DNA of 64,000 nucleotides from the NCBI RefSeq assembly GCF_028023555.1, contig NZ_JAQIOY010000001.1, positions 62,001-126,000 on the forward strand, in the 5' to 3' direction. The notes beneath the pieces were generated by a model that saw nothing but the letters and a program-made list of their open reading frames with translations, was not told where the DNA came from and searched no databases. Below, one piece after another: positions 32,159 through 41,728 of the stretch. This DNA is from Thalassococcus_A lentus. Lineage in GTDB: Bacteria > Pseudomonadota > Alphaproteobacteria > Rhodobacterales > Rhodobacteraceae. Positions within the stretch are counted from its first letter, which is position 1; each line of letters starts with the position of its first letter. The translations under genes were made by a program, and so were the position numbers.

Positions 32159-33433
32159 ATGACCAGCCGATTGGACCAGAGGATTGAAGATCAGCGCGAT
32201 GCGTTGGTTGCGTTGACGCAGGACTTGATCCGCATCCCGACGCTAAACCCACCCGGACGGCACTATCGGGACATCTGCGAATACCTCGACACTCGCCTGA
32301 CAGCGCACGGTTTCGACTGCAAACTGGTTCGGGCTAAAGGGGCACCGGGAGACAGCGACACCTATCCGCGTTGGAATATCGTGGCCCGGCGAGAAGGCCC
32401 AAAGCAGGGAGAATGCGTTCACTTCAATTCCCACCATGATGTTGTGGAAGTTGGCAAAGGCTGGACCAAAGATCCATTCGGCGGAACGGTTGAGGAAGAC
32501 CGCGTGTACGGGCGCGGCGCATGCGACATGAAAGGCGGCCTCGCCGCGTCTATCATCGCTGCCGAAGCCTTTATCCAAGAGCATCCAGACTTTGCCGGCG
32601 CCGTTGAAATCAGCGCAACTGCGGATGAAGAATCGGGCGGCTACGGCGGTGTCGCCTATCTGGCCGAACAGGGCTGGTTTGCCCCGAGCCGCGTTCAGCA
32701 CGTGATTATCCCAGAACCTCTTAACAAGGATCGTATCTGCCTCGGGCATCGTGGCGGCTGGTGGGCCGAGATCGAAACCAAGGGCGAAATTGCCCATGGA
32801 TCAATGCCGTTTCTAGGCGATTGCGCTGTGCGCCATATGGGCGCGGTGCTTGAGGCTTTCGAAGCGCAGTTGTTCCCTGCGATGCAAGCGCGCCATACAG
32901 ACATGCCGGTCGTTCCTGATGGTGCACGGCAATCCACGATGAACATCAACTCGATCCACGGGGGGCAACCCGAACAGGCAGATGACTACACCGGATTGCC
33001 TGCGCATTGTGTGCCGGACAGCTGCCGGATCGTCATCGACCGGCGGTTCCTGATCGAGGAAACACTGGACGGGGTTCGCGAAGAAGTCATCGCACTTTTG
33101 GACGATCTCAAGGCAAGACGCCCGAACTTTGACTACGAGATCCGGGAATTGAACCACGTGGTCCCGTCGATGACTGATCGCGATGCACCGATTGTCACGA
33201 CGGTCGCACAGGCCATCCGTGACGTTCTTGGGCAAGATCCATCTTATGTGGCTTCTCCTGGCAGTTATGACCAGAAACACATCGACAGGATCGGCACGTT
33301 GAAGAACTGCATCGCCTATGGCCCCGGCGTTCTGGAGCTGGCGCACAAACCGGACGAGTGGGTTGGCATTCGCGACATGCTGGATTCGGCCCAGGTGATG
33401 GGACGCAGTCTTGAGGCGCTGCTCTTGAAATAG
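32159..33433 (+). CDS. M20 family metallohydrolase (ArgE/DapE/YgeY-like)
   Basis: This 424-residue zinc hydrolase removes N-acyl groups from amino acids or cleaves small peptides. Metal and catalytic residues are visible: His92-x-Asp94, the bridging Asp123 (GRGACDMKGG), catalytic Glu157 and Glu158 (TADEESGG), and a late His in the LAHKPDEW segment. ATG at 32159 has GGAGG 9 bases upstream; earlier open codons are spurious. It converges with an Lrp regulator (2-base gap) and is near diaminopropionate ammonia-lyase. In E. coli the lyase gene ygeX lies next to the M20 gene ygeY, so a substrate related to N-acylated diaminopropionate is plausible. Confidence 0.9.
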   Translation: MTSRLDQRIEDQRDALVALTQDLIRIPTLNPPGRHYRDICEYLDTRLTAHGFDCKLVRAKGAPGDSDTYPRWNIVARREGPKQGECVHFNSHHDVVEVGKGWTKDPFGGTVEEDRVYGRGACDMKGGLAASIIAAEAFIQEHPDFAGAVEISATADEESGGYGGVAYLAEQGWFAPSRVQHVIIPEPLNKDRICLGHRGGWWAEIETKGEIAHGSMPFLGDCAVRHMGAVLEAFEAQLFPAMQARHTDMPVVPDGARQSTMNINSIHGGQPEQADDYTGLPAHCVPDSCRIVIDRRFLIEETLDGVREEVIALLDDLKARRPNFDYEIRELNHVVPSMTDRDAPIVTTVAQAIRDVLGQDPSYVASPGSYDQKHIDRIGTLKNCIAYGPGVLELAHKPDEWVGIRDMLDSAQVMGRSLEALLLK

Positions 33434-33435
33434 AG

Positions 33436-33915
33436 TCAGATGTTCAACTGCATCGATACTTTTGTCCGATCCATCGAAACGAAGGTCCGGAACTTTCGAA
33501 TGTTCTCATTCGGGAAAAACAATCGCTGGGTCAGGCTTTCGTATTCGGACATGTCACCAACGACAACGATCAGCACAAAATCAGCTTCACCGGTTACATA
33601 GTAGCATTGTTGGATTTCAGGAGCGTCCTGGAAGCTTCTTTTGATCTTGTCGATTTTGCCCGCCGTCTCAGCCTGTAGTTCAACCTCAACAACAATGGTC
33701 AGCGGAAGACCCACAGACTTGGGATTAATCTGAACCGTCTGAGCCGCGATGACCCCATCTTTTTCCATCTTGCGGATTCGTCTTTGAACCGACGCTGTTG
33801 ACAGGTTGACCTGTTCACCAAGCTTTCGGTGCGGTGTTGCGCAGTCCTGCTGCAACAGCCGAAGAATCGCCAAATCGAACTCATCTAACGTTACAGGTAA
33901 ATTTCTTTGGTTCAT
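33436..33915 (-). CDS. Lrp/AsnC family transcriptional regulator
   Basis: This 159-residue regulator has the N-terminal winged helix-turn-helix (about residues 6-60: LDEFDLAILRLLQQD, LGEQVNLSTASVQRRIRKME) and the C-terminal RAM effector domain (about 75-150: YYVTGEADFVLIVVV). Lrp proteins form octamers that respond to amino acids. The start ATG at 33915 is supported by GGAG just upstream; 13 earlier codons from a TTG are discarded. It is divergent from the diaminopropionate ammonia-lyase gene across a 101-base A+T-rich spacer, the usual arrangement for a local regulator of its neighbour. Confidence 0.93.
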   Translation of the reverse strand: MNQRNLPVTLDEFDLAILRLLQQDCATPHRKLGEQVNLSTASVQRRIRKMEKDGVIAAQTVQINPKSVGLPLTIVVEVELQAETAGKIDKIKRSFQDAPEIQQCYYVTGEADFVLIVVVGDMSEYESLTQRLFFPNENIRKFRTFVSMDRTKVSMQLNI

Positions 33916-34016
33916 TACTCCAGTCCGCGCAAATTTCTCATTCCAATACAACAATTAGAGCTCCGACTTCATCTGAGCGAGTTAATTTTTCGCAAAACTC
34001 AGATGGAGACGATAAG

Positions 34017-35228
34017 ATGTTTGATTGCTTTCAAAATGCTCAGCCTGAACTGCATATTGCACGGCCTGAATTTGGCCCAGCCGTTCGAGATGTTCTTTCC
34101 AAAGCTCGATTTGCCCGGGCATCTGCTGAAATCCGAAGCTGGAGCGGCTATCGCCCAACCCCATTGATCGAACTTGCCGGGATCGCAAGCGCACTGAATG
34201 TGAGCTCTGTTCATTACAAACACGAAGCGGCCCGATTTGGTCTGGGGAGCTTCAAAGCCCTAGGGGGCGCCTACGCCGTTCTACGCGTCTTGCAGGATCG
34301 ATTGACTACGCAGTTGGGACACAAGGTGTCTTTCAAAGACATTCACACCGGGAAGTACAGCGATCGCATCTCACTCATGACTGTCGTGTCGGCGACTGAT
34401 GGAAACCACGGTCGTTCTGTCGCATGGGGAGCACGCCGATTTGGGGCTCAGTGTCGGATCTACATTCACGCAGAGGTCAGCGCATCGCGCGAGGAGGCAA
34501 TCCGCGCTCTGGGCGCCAAGGTCATCCGGGTCAATGGCGACTACGATGCCGCGGTCGCCCAGTGCCGATGGGAGGCTGAACGATACGGCTGGTTTATCGT
34601 ATCTGACACGTCTTGGCAGGGCTATTCTGAGATCCCAAAAGACGTGATGGCCGGCTACGGCGTTATGGCGCGGGAAATCACATCCGAGCTGACAGAACCA
34701 GCAACGCACGTGTTTTTACAGGGCGGTGTCGGCGGATTGGCTGCTGCGGTCGCTTCGACATTCTACCAGCACTGGGGAAGCACAGCGCCTCTCAACGTGG
34801 TAGTCGAGCCAGAATTGGCCTCCTGCCTGATGGCCAGTGCAAAAAACAAATCCCCCACGGCTGTCCGGATACAACGCGAAACGCTTATGGCAGGCCTCTC
34901 TTGCGGTGAGCCGTCAGAACTCGCTTGGGACATTCTGGAGCAATCCGTTTCTGCCTATATGACAATTCCAGACGACCTTGTTGCTCCGGCAATCAAGCTT
35001 CTTGCGAGTGGGCAAAGCGGCGATACCAGACTGAAGGTCGGAGAAAGCGCCGTTGCCGGATTGATCGGATTGTTTTGCGGCGCTTTAAATCCCAAGCTTC
35101 GTGACCGGCTTAAACTCACGCCTGAATCCCGCATCATCATAATCGGTTCAGAAGGCGTCACAGACCCTGAGATGTTCCATAAAATGGTGACTGACGATTT
35201 GCCGATGGACGGCGCTGAACCCGCCTAA
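34017..35228 (+). CDS. dpaL: Diaminopropionate ammonia-lyase
   Basis: This 403-residue PLP enzyme converts 2,3-diaminopropionate to pyruvate and ammonia. The PLP lysine is Lys80 in RFGLGSFKALGGAYAV, and the phosphate-binding glycine loop QGGVGGLAAAV is near 239-249; VSATDGNHGRSVAWGA is typical of fold-type II lyases. The start ATG at 34017 has GGAG 8 bases upstream. It diverges from the Lrp gene and is probably under its control. Its TAA stop overlaps the TAG stop of the convergent yqgE gene. Confidence 0.93.
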   Translation: MFDCFQNAQPELHIARPEFGPAVRDVLSKARFARASAEIRSWSGYRPTPLIELAGIASALNVSSVHYKHEAARFGLGSFKALGGAYAVLRVLQDRLTTQLGHKVSFKDIHTGKYSDRISLMTVVSATDGNHGRSVAWGARRFGAQCRIYIHAEVSASREEAIRALGAKVIRVNGDYDAAVAQCRWEAERYGWFIVSDTSWQGYSEIPKDVMAGYGVMAREITSELTEPATHVFLQGGVGGLAAAVASTFYQHWGSTAPLNVVVEPELASCLMASAKNKSPTAVRIQRETLMAGLSCGEPSELAWDILEQSVSAYMTIPDDLVAPAIKLLASGQSGDTRLKVGESAVAGLIGLFCGALNPKLRDRLKLTPESRIIIIGSEGVTDPEMFHKMVTDDLPMDGAEPA

Positions 35229-35806
35229 GCGCGGCCGCCTTCGGACGACAGCACCAATGAGGAAACGCCCAGTGTCTCAAGCGCCGCCTCCCATTTCCGA
35301 TTGTCGGGCAGACCGAAAATCTGCTCGGCATTCAAATCACAAACCAGCCAGCCATTGGCGGCGATTTCATCTTCCAACTGCCTCGGCCCCCAGCCCGCGT
35401 AGCCCAGCATCATGAGCCACTGTGATGGCCCTTCGCCGCGTGCCAACTCTTCCAGAATGTCCAGGGTTCCCGTCATGTGGACGCCGGGCACCACTTCGAG
35501 GGCGCCGCCCGTATCGAGATAATCCGAGGAATGGAGGACAAACCCGCGACCCATCTCGACCGGCCCGCCAAAATAGACCACTCGGTTTTCGAGATGTGTA
35601 CCAGCATCAATATCGAGCTGACCCAGCAGAGATTTCATCGCGACATCGCGATTGGGCTTGTTGATGATCAGGCCCATTGCCCCCTCTTCCGAGTGATCGC
35701 ACAGAAAAACGACTGAGTGTGCAAAGCGGGGGTCGCCCATTCCTGGCATCGCGATCAGCGTTCGCCCCGTCAAATCGGATATTTCGAAATTCCGGACGCC
35801 CGTCAT
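35225..35806 (-). CDS. yqgE: YqgE/AlgH family protein
   Basis: This protein (193 residues from ATG 35806) belongs to the UPF0301/AlgH family. The signature blocks TGRTLIAMPGMGDPRF, EEGAMGLIINKP, VYFGGPVEMGRGFVLHS and LMMLGYAGWGPRQLEDEI are all present. Its molecular function is not established. The start is uncertain: ATG at 35806 gives the usual length, but ATG at 35836 (ten residues more) is open and neither has a good ribosome site. It converges on dpaL with overlapping stops and diverges from the DsbD-like gene. Confidence 0.9.
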   Translation of the reverse strand: MTGVRNFEISDLTGRTLIAMPGMGDPRFAHSVVFLCDHSEEGAMGLIINKPNRDVAMKSLLGQLDIDAGTHLENRVVYFGGPVEMGRGFVLHSSDYLDTGGALEVVPGVHMTGTLDILEELARGEGPSQWLMMLGYAGWGPRQLEDEIAANGWLVCDLNAEQIFGLPDNRKWEAALETLGVSSLVLSSEGGRA

Positions 35807-35964
35807 GGAACTTTGAGGGTTTTTTGAACCATACATTAAGCATGGCGACCAGTTTCGCCCGATGCAAGCACGATCAGCAAAAGTGTCAATCCAATGCGCT
35901 TTGTACACATTCAATCGCTTCAACGTGACTTTTAATTCATGCGAAAAACGGCCATTTGACAGAT

Positions 35965-36759
35965 ATGAAACGGATTCTTGCCCTTTTGGTCCTTCTTGTC
36001 TTGCCCGCTGTTTCGGCGGCGCAGTCCTTTGACGACGTCATCGAAGCCGAACTTCGTCCCGGCTGGCGGCTGGCCAACGGCGACCATATGGCTGCGCTGC
36101 ATCTCAAGCTTGCTCCGGGTTGGAAAACCTATTGGCGCGCTCCGGGTGACGCGGGCATTCCACCCCATTTTGACTGGCGTGGATCACGCGGAATGCGAAC
36201 GGTTGCGGTCCACTGGCCCACACCGCATGTTTTTTGGCAATCGGGCATGCGCTCTATCGGATACGACACCGAGATCGTACTTCCACTTCAGATCGCTGCG
36301 AAGGGCGCCGGACAGGACATCAAGCTGAAAGGCGTAATCGATATCGGCATCTGTAAAGATGTTTGTCTGCCCCATCGTGTGCGCGTTGATGCCATTCTGC
36401 CGGCCTCGGCAAAGAAACCGGACGGCAAAATTGCCGCGGCTTTGGCAGATGCTCCTTTGAGCGCCGCAGAAGCAGGTGTGCGCGCGGTCCATTGCCGGAT
36501 CGAGCCGAACTCAAAGGGCGTGACGCTGCGCACCGAAGTCACGATGCCCCGCGCGAACAAAGCTGAAACTGTGATTGAGGCCGCGGATCCCAAGGTCTGG
36601 GTGGCAGAGCCCAAAAGCCATTGGAAACAGGGACGGCTGATTTCTGAAACACAATTGCGCCATGTCGACGGTGGCAGTTTTGCACTGAACCGGTCTGGCC
36701 TGCGCATCACGATCCTCAAAGGTCGTTGGGCTGTCGATATTCAGGGCTGCACGGGCTAG
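35965..36759 (+). CDS. Exported DsbD N-terminal-domain-like protein
   Basis: This 264-residue protein has a signal peptide (about residues 1-20, LALLVLLVLPAVSAAQ) and a region like the periplasmic alpha domain of the disulfide reductase DsbD, including the segment ICKDVCLPH with Cys130 and Cys134. The transmembrane and thioredoxin parts of DsbD are absent, so this is a stand-alone domain of about the length seen in other alphaproteobacteria. It probably passes electrons to or receives them from a periplasmic thiol protein; the partner is not in the window. Its stop is 5 bases from the convergent RND gene. Confidence 0.85.
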   Translation: MKRILALLVLLVLPAVSAAQSFDDVIEAELRPGWRLANGDHMAALHLKLAPGWKTYWRAPGDAGIPPHFDWRGSRGMRTVAVHWPTPHVFWQSGMRSIGYDTEIVLPLQIAAKGAGQDIKLKGVIDIGICKDVCLPHRVRVDAILPASAKKPDGKIAAALADAPLSAAEAGVRAVHCRIEPNSKGVTLRTEVTMPRANKAETVIEAADPKVWVAEPKSHWKQGRLISETQLRHVDGGSFALNRSGLRITILKGRWAVDIQGCTG

Positions 36760-36764
36760 CCCGT

Positions 36765-39700
36765 CTAAGTTGGATTGGCCCTGCGGTGAGCAATTGCCAT
36801 CGCAACACCCGCTGCGGCATAGGTTGCGACAGAGATCACAGCACTGCCCGCCAAAAACAGTTGCAGTGCTCTTATCATCGGGGCGCCTGCGGGTTGGCCA
36901 AACATCCCTGACAGGGCTGGTAGCATTTCGCCCGAATACGCCACCCAACCCATCGTTGCGCCCAGCCATCCAACCATGGCCAGAGCGGCCCCGACCATGG
37001 TTGCCCGCAGTTGCATATTCCGGAAACGGAGCGACCTTTTGAACGCGGCCGTGAGTTTTGCGATGTCGTGTTGAACAGCAACCAGAGCCGGAACAACCAG
37101 CAGCACCAGCAACATCCCAAAGGCCAGACCGTATACTAGGGTAATCACTGTCGGTTTCAGAAACTGCGCGTCGGCAGAGCGTTCATAGAGAAGCGGCGCC
37201 AGGCCCAGAACCGTGGTGGCGGTTGTCAAAAAAACAGGCCGCAGTCGATCAGCCGCGCCATCAATGATGGATGGGATCAGGCCTCTGTCCTTGGCGTATT
37301 GATCGATCTGCGTAACAAGCACGATGGAATCGTTGATGATGATACCCGTCATCCCCAGCAGGCCAACAACGGTGAACATGCTGAGCGGAACATCCCAATA
37401 GGCATGGCCATAGATCGTTCCGACGAGTCCGAACGGGATGATTGCCATTACAACAACAGGTCTTGTCCAACTCGCGAACACCCATGCCAACACAAGGTAA
37501 ATTCCCAAGAGTACGAGGATCAGGCCCGTCTGGGCATCGGCAAGAAAGCTGTCTTCCTGCTCGCTCAAGCCGGACAGTCTGTATTCGACCTGACGGTTCG
37601 AAGCGATGCCGGGCAGGATTTCCTGCTCGAGGGCCTGCATGATTTCGGTGGCCCGGGCTGGATCGTCTTCTGAGATGTCGCCGGTAACCGAAATTAGGCG
37701 AATGCCGTTTTCGCGTCTGACCGTAGAAAACCCGGTCCGTCGCTCCACGCTGACAATGTCAGCCAGCTGAACATAAGCCCCGGTCGGTGTGCGCATTCGC
37801 GTCCGTTCCAGGAAATCAGCCGTCAGCTCGCCGCTGGGCAATTCAACGCGGATGCTGGCACTGCGAGGACCATCCGGGTACGTCGCCGCCTCGATCCCGC
37901 CTAGTCGGTTCCGCAGCACGCGGCCCAATCCGTCGATATCAAAGCCCAACGCCTGTCCCTGTGCTGTCAATTCAAGGATCAGCTCTTCCTTGTCGTAAGA
38001 AAGATTATCCTCAACCGCGGACACCTCGGGGAATTGCAGCAGCGCCGTTTGCAGATCCGTTGATGCGCCTTTGAGTGTTTCAGCCGTCGCGCCATAGAAT
38101 TGAACATCCAGCGCATCGCCCCCAGGGCCGGATCGCCAGCCCCTGAAACTAATGGTTTCGACCAATGGATGACGCTGCACCTTGTCCTGAAGTTCCCCGA
38201 CAAACGCAAAGCTGGAATAGGGGCGCAGGTCGGCTTCGATCAACTCGATGCTGATACCACCCAATTGGTCAGCGTCCTTGGTGTCTGTTCCTGCCAAACC
38301 CCGCCCGGCATTGCCCCCAATTTCAGAGATCACATAGTCGAGCGGATTGAGGCCATGGCGTTCTTCGTATTCCTTGCCCAGCGCCTCAGCGCTTTGCTGC
38401 AGGAGTTTCATCTGCGCAAGCGTGTCTTCGCGTGTCGCGCCAGGTGCCATTGCAAAGTTGCCGGTGACCGAAGACCGTTCAGGCGCGTTGAAGAAACGCC
38501 ACTGCACGTCGCCTCGGATGAACACAGCCGCCTGAGATGCCAGTGCAACAACAGCCAGCGCTAGCACGACATACCGGCCGGCAATGACACCTGCCATCAA
38601 AGGCCTGAACAGGTTTTCCCGAACGTAGACAAACCCGCGGTTCACAATCCGCGAAGGCAGATCATACCAATGTTCCTTGGCTGACGCCTTCAACGCATGA
38701 GCCATATGGTTTGGCAAAATCAAAAAGCATTCGACCAGAGAGGCCAGCAGCACGACGATCACGGTAAACGGGATGTCCCGGATCAGATCACCAAACCGCC
38801 CGCCAATCGCCACAAGCCCAAAGAAGGCGATAACAGTGGTCAAGGTGGCCGAGAAAACCGGCAGGGCCATGCGCATGGCAGCGCCTTCGCCAGCCGCGTA
38901 GGGATCAAGCCCCTTGCGATACAGATGATCGGCGTGTTCTCCGACAACGATCGCATCATCAACCACGATGCCCAGCGTGATAATGAGCGCGAACAGTGAG
39001 ATCATGTTGATCGTCAGTCCTGCCGCAAACATCAAAGCAATCGCAGCCAGCATGGCCGTCGGAATGCCAGCGGCGACCCAAAACGCCGTTCGGGCATTCA
39101 GGAACAGGAACAACAGCGTCACCACGAGGGCGAGACCGGTCAAACCGTTGTCCATCAGAATATTCAAACGGCCAGTGATCGCCTCGGCGCGGGTTCGGAT
39201 CAGATCAATCGAAACGCCAGATGGCAGCGATGCTGAAAACTCGGCGGCTACATCCTCGACCGTTTCCTGAATGCCGATTGCGTCGCCCCGGTCAGATCGA
39301 TCAACCCGGATCGAAATCGCCGGATCATCGCCCACAAAATAGCTGCGGTTGCGATCAATGCCTTCGACATAAATCCGCGCGACATCCCCGACCGTCAGTT
39401 TGGAACGATCGGCGTTCGAACGCAGCACGATCCCTTCGATATCGTCGGCTCCGCGTTTTTCGACACCGGTCCGCACGCGCGCACCGGACGTGCCAACATC
39501 ACCAGCGGGGTCAGCGGTGACCTCGGCCTCGATCGCTGCGGCGATTTCAGCCATCGTGACATCAAAGGCGATCAAATTTTGTGACGGCACTTCGATGATC
39601 GTTTGTGGCGCTGCTAGCCCACGGATCGTTGTCCGTGTGACACCTTCTGAAAACAGCCGCGTGGTCAGTTCGTCTGCAAACCTGCCCAGCTGATCGACAC

Positions 39701-40160
39701 CGACCGGCCCTGTAATGACAAGATCCGTGACCCGGTCCCGCCAGAAGCCGCGCCGCACCGAAGGCTCTTCGGCGTCTTCCGGCAAGCCTGTGACTGTGTC
39801 GACAGCTGTTTGTACATCGGTCGCGGCACGGGCCATATCCCAGTTCGGTTCAAACTCCAGCTCAATGCTGGCCCGGCCTTCTCGGGAACTGGCAAGCGAG
39901 GATTCAACGCCTTCAACCCCAAGCAACGCAGGTTCCAGCACCTGAACAATTGCCGCGTCCACATCCTCGGCACCGGCCCCGTCCCACTGAACGGAAACCG
40001 TGATTTCATCAATGATGACATCCGGGAAAAACTGCGCGCGCATATTCGGCGCAGCCAAAAGGCCCGCAGCCAGCAGAATGACCAAAAGCAGATTTGCCAA
40101 TGTCGGATGACGGGCAAAATAACTGAGAATGCCGCCAGCGCCTTTGGAAACCTCGCGCAT
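36765..40160 (-). CDS. RND efflux transporter, HAE1/AcrB-like inner membrane pump
   Basis: This 1131-residue protein is a trimeric proton-driven pump of the RND superfamily. It has the usual plan: a first transmembrane helix after the N-terminus (about 20-37), a large periplasmic loop, a block of helices, a second large loop and a final block, 12 helices in all. The proton-relay Asp pair is visible in TM4 (TLGIVVDDAIVVGEHADH), as are the porter-domain openings (MRAQFFPDVIIDEITVSVQWDGAGAEDV is split by my limit but starts at residue 40). It is longer than AcrB by about 80 residues. It begins 3 bases after the adaptor gene's stop; no outer membrane channel gene is near. Confidence 0.95.
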   Translation of the reverse strand: MREVSKGAGGILSYFARHPTLANLLLVILLAAGLLAAPNMRAQFFPDVIIDEITVSVQWDGAGAEDVDAAIVQVLEPALLGVEGVESSLASSREGRASIELEFEPNWDMARAATDVQTAVDTVTGLPEDAEEPSVRRGFWRDRVTDLVITGPVGVDQLGRFADELTTRLFSEGVTRTTIRGLAAPQTIIEVPSQNLIAFDVTMAEIAAAIEAEVTADPAGDVGTSGARVRTGVEKRGADDIEGIVLRSNADRSKLTVGDVARIYVEGIDRNRSYFVGDDPAISIRVDRSDRGDAIGIQETVEDVAAEFSASLPSGVSIDLIRTRAEAITGRLNILMDNGLTGLALVVTLLFLFLNARTAFWVAAGIPTAMLAAIALMFAAGLTINMISLFALIITLGIVVDDAIVVGEHADHLYRKGLDPYAAGEGAAMRMALPVFSATLTTVIAFFGLVAIGGRFGDLIRDIPFTVIVVLLASLVECFLILPNHMAHALKASAKEHWYDLPSRIVNRGFVYVRENLFRPLMAGVIAGRYVVLALAVVALASQAAVFIRGDVQWRFFNAPERSSVTGNFAMAPGATREDTLAQMKLLQQSAEALGKEYEERHGLNPLDYVISEIGGNAGRGLAGTDTKDADQLGGISIELIEADLRPYSSFAFVGELQDKVQRHPLVETISFRGWRSGPGGDALDVQFYGATAETLKGASTDLQTALLQFPEVSAVEDNLSYDKEELILELTAQGQALGFDIDGLGRVLRNRLGGIEAATYPDGPRSASIRVELPSGELTADFLERTRMRTPTGAYVQLADIVSVERRTGFSTVRRENGIRLISVTGDISEDDPARATEIMQALEQEILPGIASNRQVEYRLSGLSEQEDSFLADAQTGLILVLLGIYLVLAWVFASWTRPVVVMAIIPFGLVGTIYGHAYWDVPLSMFTVVGLLGMTGIIINDSIVLVTQIDQYAKDRGLIPSIIDGAADRLRPVFLTTATTVLGLAPLLYERSADAQFLKPTVITLVYGLAFGMLLVLLVVPALVAVQHDIAKLTAAFKRSLRFRNMQLRATMVGAALAMVGWLGATMGWVAYSGEMLPALSGMFGQPAGAPMIRALQLFLAGSAVISVATYAAAGVAMAIAHRRANPT

Positions 40161-40163
40161 GGC

Positions 40164-41621
40164 TTAGCCCCCCATCCGGGATTCGATACGTTCCACCATC
40201 TGCGCCGGCACCTTGTCTTGTGCCAGCTGTGACAGAATCCGACTCTTCGCTTCTGCGGGCATTCGGGTGTTCGCTTCGACAAACGCGACCAGCTTGGCAC
40301 GCCGTTCGTCTGAAAGCTCGAGCATTTCCGGTTGTTCCGGCACGTTGGCCGCATCGCCGCGCAACGGTTTTACCCGGATACCGGCGCCTAGCAGCGGTGT
40401 CCGTTCGGCGACAACTTCGCGGCCTTGCAGATCACGCGCACGGATCAGAACATCGTTGCCTTGCCGACGCATTAGCTGAACTTCAGCAACCTGCAGCTTT
40501 TCGTCCTCGCCCACGACCAGCACCTCGTTCGCCGCATTGACGGCCGTGGCCGGCAACCGTGCAACAAAACGCAAGGGCGCTTCTTCGATGGTGACGGTCA
40601 CAAAATCCCCCGGCTTGAACCCACGGGGGGCATCCAGATTGGCAAATAAAAGACGTCCCGTTTGTCCTTCTCCCACTGCCGCGCCTTCGCGGCTCAGGCT
40701 GCCTTGCGTGCTGATATTCGTTCCGAAAACATCCAGCGTGACCTGAACCGCAGCGTTGCGCAGGCGGCCTTCTTCATCCAGCAAACGCGCATACTGTTGG
40801 GTCGAAACTCGAAAGGCGACCTCGAGGGTATCAGGGTCAACAATCCGGGCCAGTTGTTCATTCCCGGTCACCAGCCGGCCCGCCACAACCGTTACATCCG
40901 ACAGCGTGCCCGCGAATTCAGCCCGGACTTCTGTTTCATCGAGCCTGCGTTGCGCTTCGTCGCGCGCGATCTCTGCCCGCTTCAAACGAGTTGCGGCCTG
41001 ATCGATCCGGGCCTCTGCACTGGCCACGGCCTGCCGACGGGTCAGAACAGATTGACGCGCGGATGACAGGGCAAGTTCGGCCGACTCCACCGCTGCCGTT
41101 GTTCCGACGTTCCGGGCCAGCAAATCACGCTGACGTTGCAGCGCCTGTTCGCGCAGGGTGACCTGCTCTTGTGCCGCCAGCAACTCATCCTGCGCCAGTA
41201 CAATCGCCCGGTCCGCCTCGCGTTGTTCGGCCTGCGCGTCCAGCAGATCACTTTGTGCCCGATCCAGCGCTGCCTGCGCATCGGCAGGATCAATACGCGC
41301 AAGCAATTGGCCAGCATCGACTTGTCCGCCTTCCACAAAGGCCGGATCGAGATCGATCAAAGCCCCCGAAGCGGCAGCACGCAATTCCAGCGTTCGCTGA
41401 CTTTGTACTTCGCCAAAAGCGGACATTTGCGGTGTGATGCTTTCGAAAACGACGGGCACAACGTTGACGGCAAAGACACGTTCACGGGCGCGTGGCACCC
41501 GGGGTTCCTGCGCCATACGCGTCTCGACCGCCTTAAAGACCATGTCACCCGCATAAACGAGCAAGCCCAAGGTAACGGCCACCAGGAACAGTCCCGACAG
41601 GCTTTTGCGTAAGAACCGCAT
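40164..41621 (-). CDS. RND efflux periplasmic adaptor (membrane fusion protein)
   Basis: This 485-residue HlyD/AcrA-type adaptor links the RND pump to an outer-membrane channel. It has an N-terminal membrane anchor (about 9-29), a lipoyl half-motif (ELRAAASGALIDLDPAFVEGG), a long coiled-coil hairpin (about 115-230), the second lipoyl half with AEFAGTLSDVTVVAGRLV, and a beta-barrel. A C-terminal helical extension (about 425-485, LELSDERRAKLVAFVEANTR) is not part of the standard adaptor and looks like a periplasmic helical domain. It is the first gene of the pair; its ATG at 41621 has GGAG upstream. Confidence 0.92.
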   Translation of the reverse strand: MRFLRKSLSGLFLVAVTLGLLVYAGDMVFKAVETRMAQEPRVPRARERVFAVNVVPVVFESITPQMSAFGEVQSQRTLELRAAASGALIDLDPAFVEGGQVDAGQLLARIDPADAQAALDRAQSDLLDAQAEQREADRAIVLAQDELLAAQEQVTLREQALQRQRDLLARNVGTTAAVESAELALSSARQSVLTRRQAVASAEARIDQAATRLKRAEIARDEAQRRLDETEVRAEFAGTLSDVTVVAGRLVTGNEQLARIVDPDTLEVAFRVSTQQYARLLDEEGRLRNAAVQVTLDVFGTNISTQGSLSREGAAVGEGQTGRLLFANLDAPRGFKPGDFVTVTIEEAPLRFVARLPATAVNAANEVLVVGEDEKLQVAEVQLMRRQGNDVLIRARDLQGREVVAERTPLLGAGIRVKPLRGDAANVPEQPEMLELSDERRAKLVAFVEANTRMPAEAKSRILSQLAQDKVPAQMVERIESRMGG

Positions 41622-41728
41622 GGTATTTGTCTCCTGAACCGAGAAAACCCCGGCCCCGTTAAATGTAGTCGCATAGCCCGCAATGCCAAGCGCAGCGGCC
41701 CCGCACTGACGTTATACGGCTGACCGCG

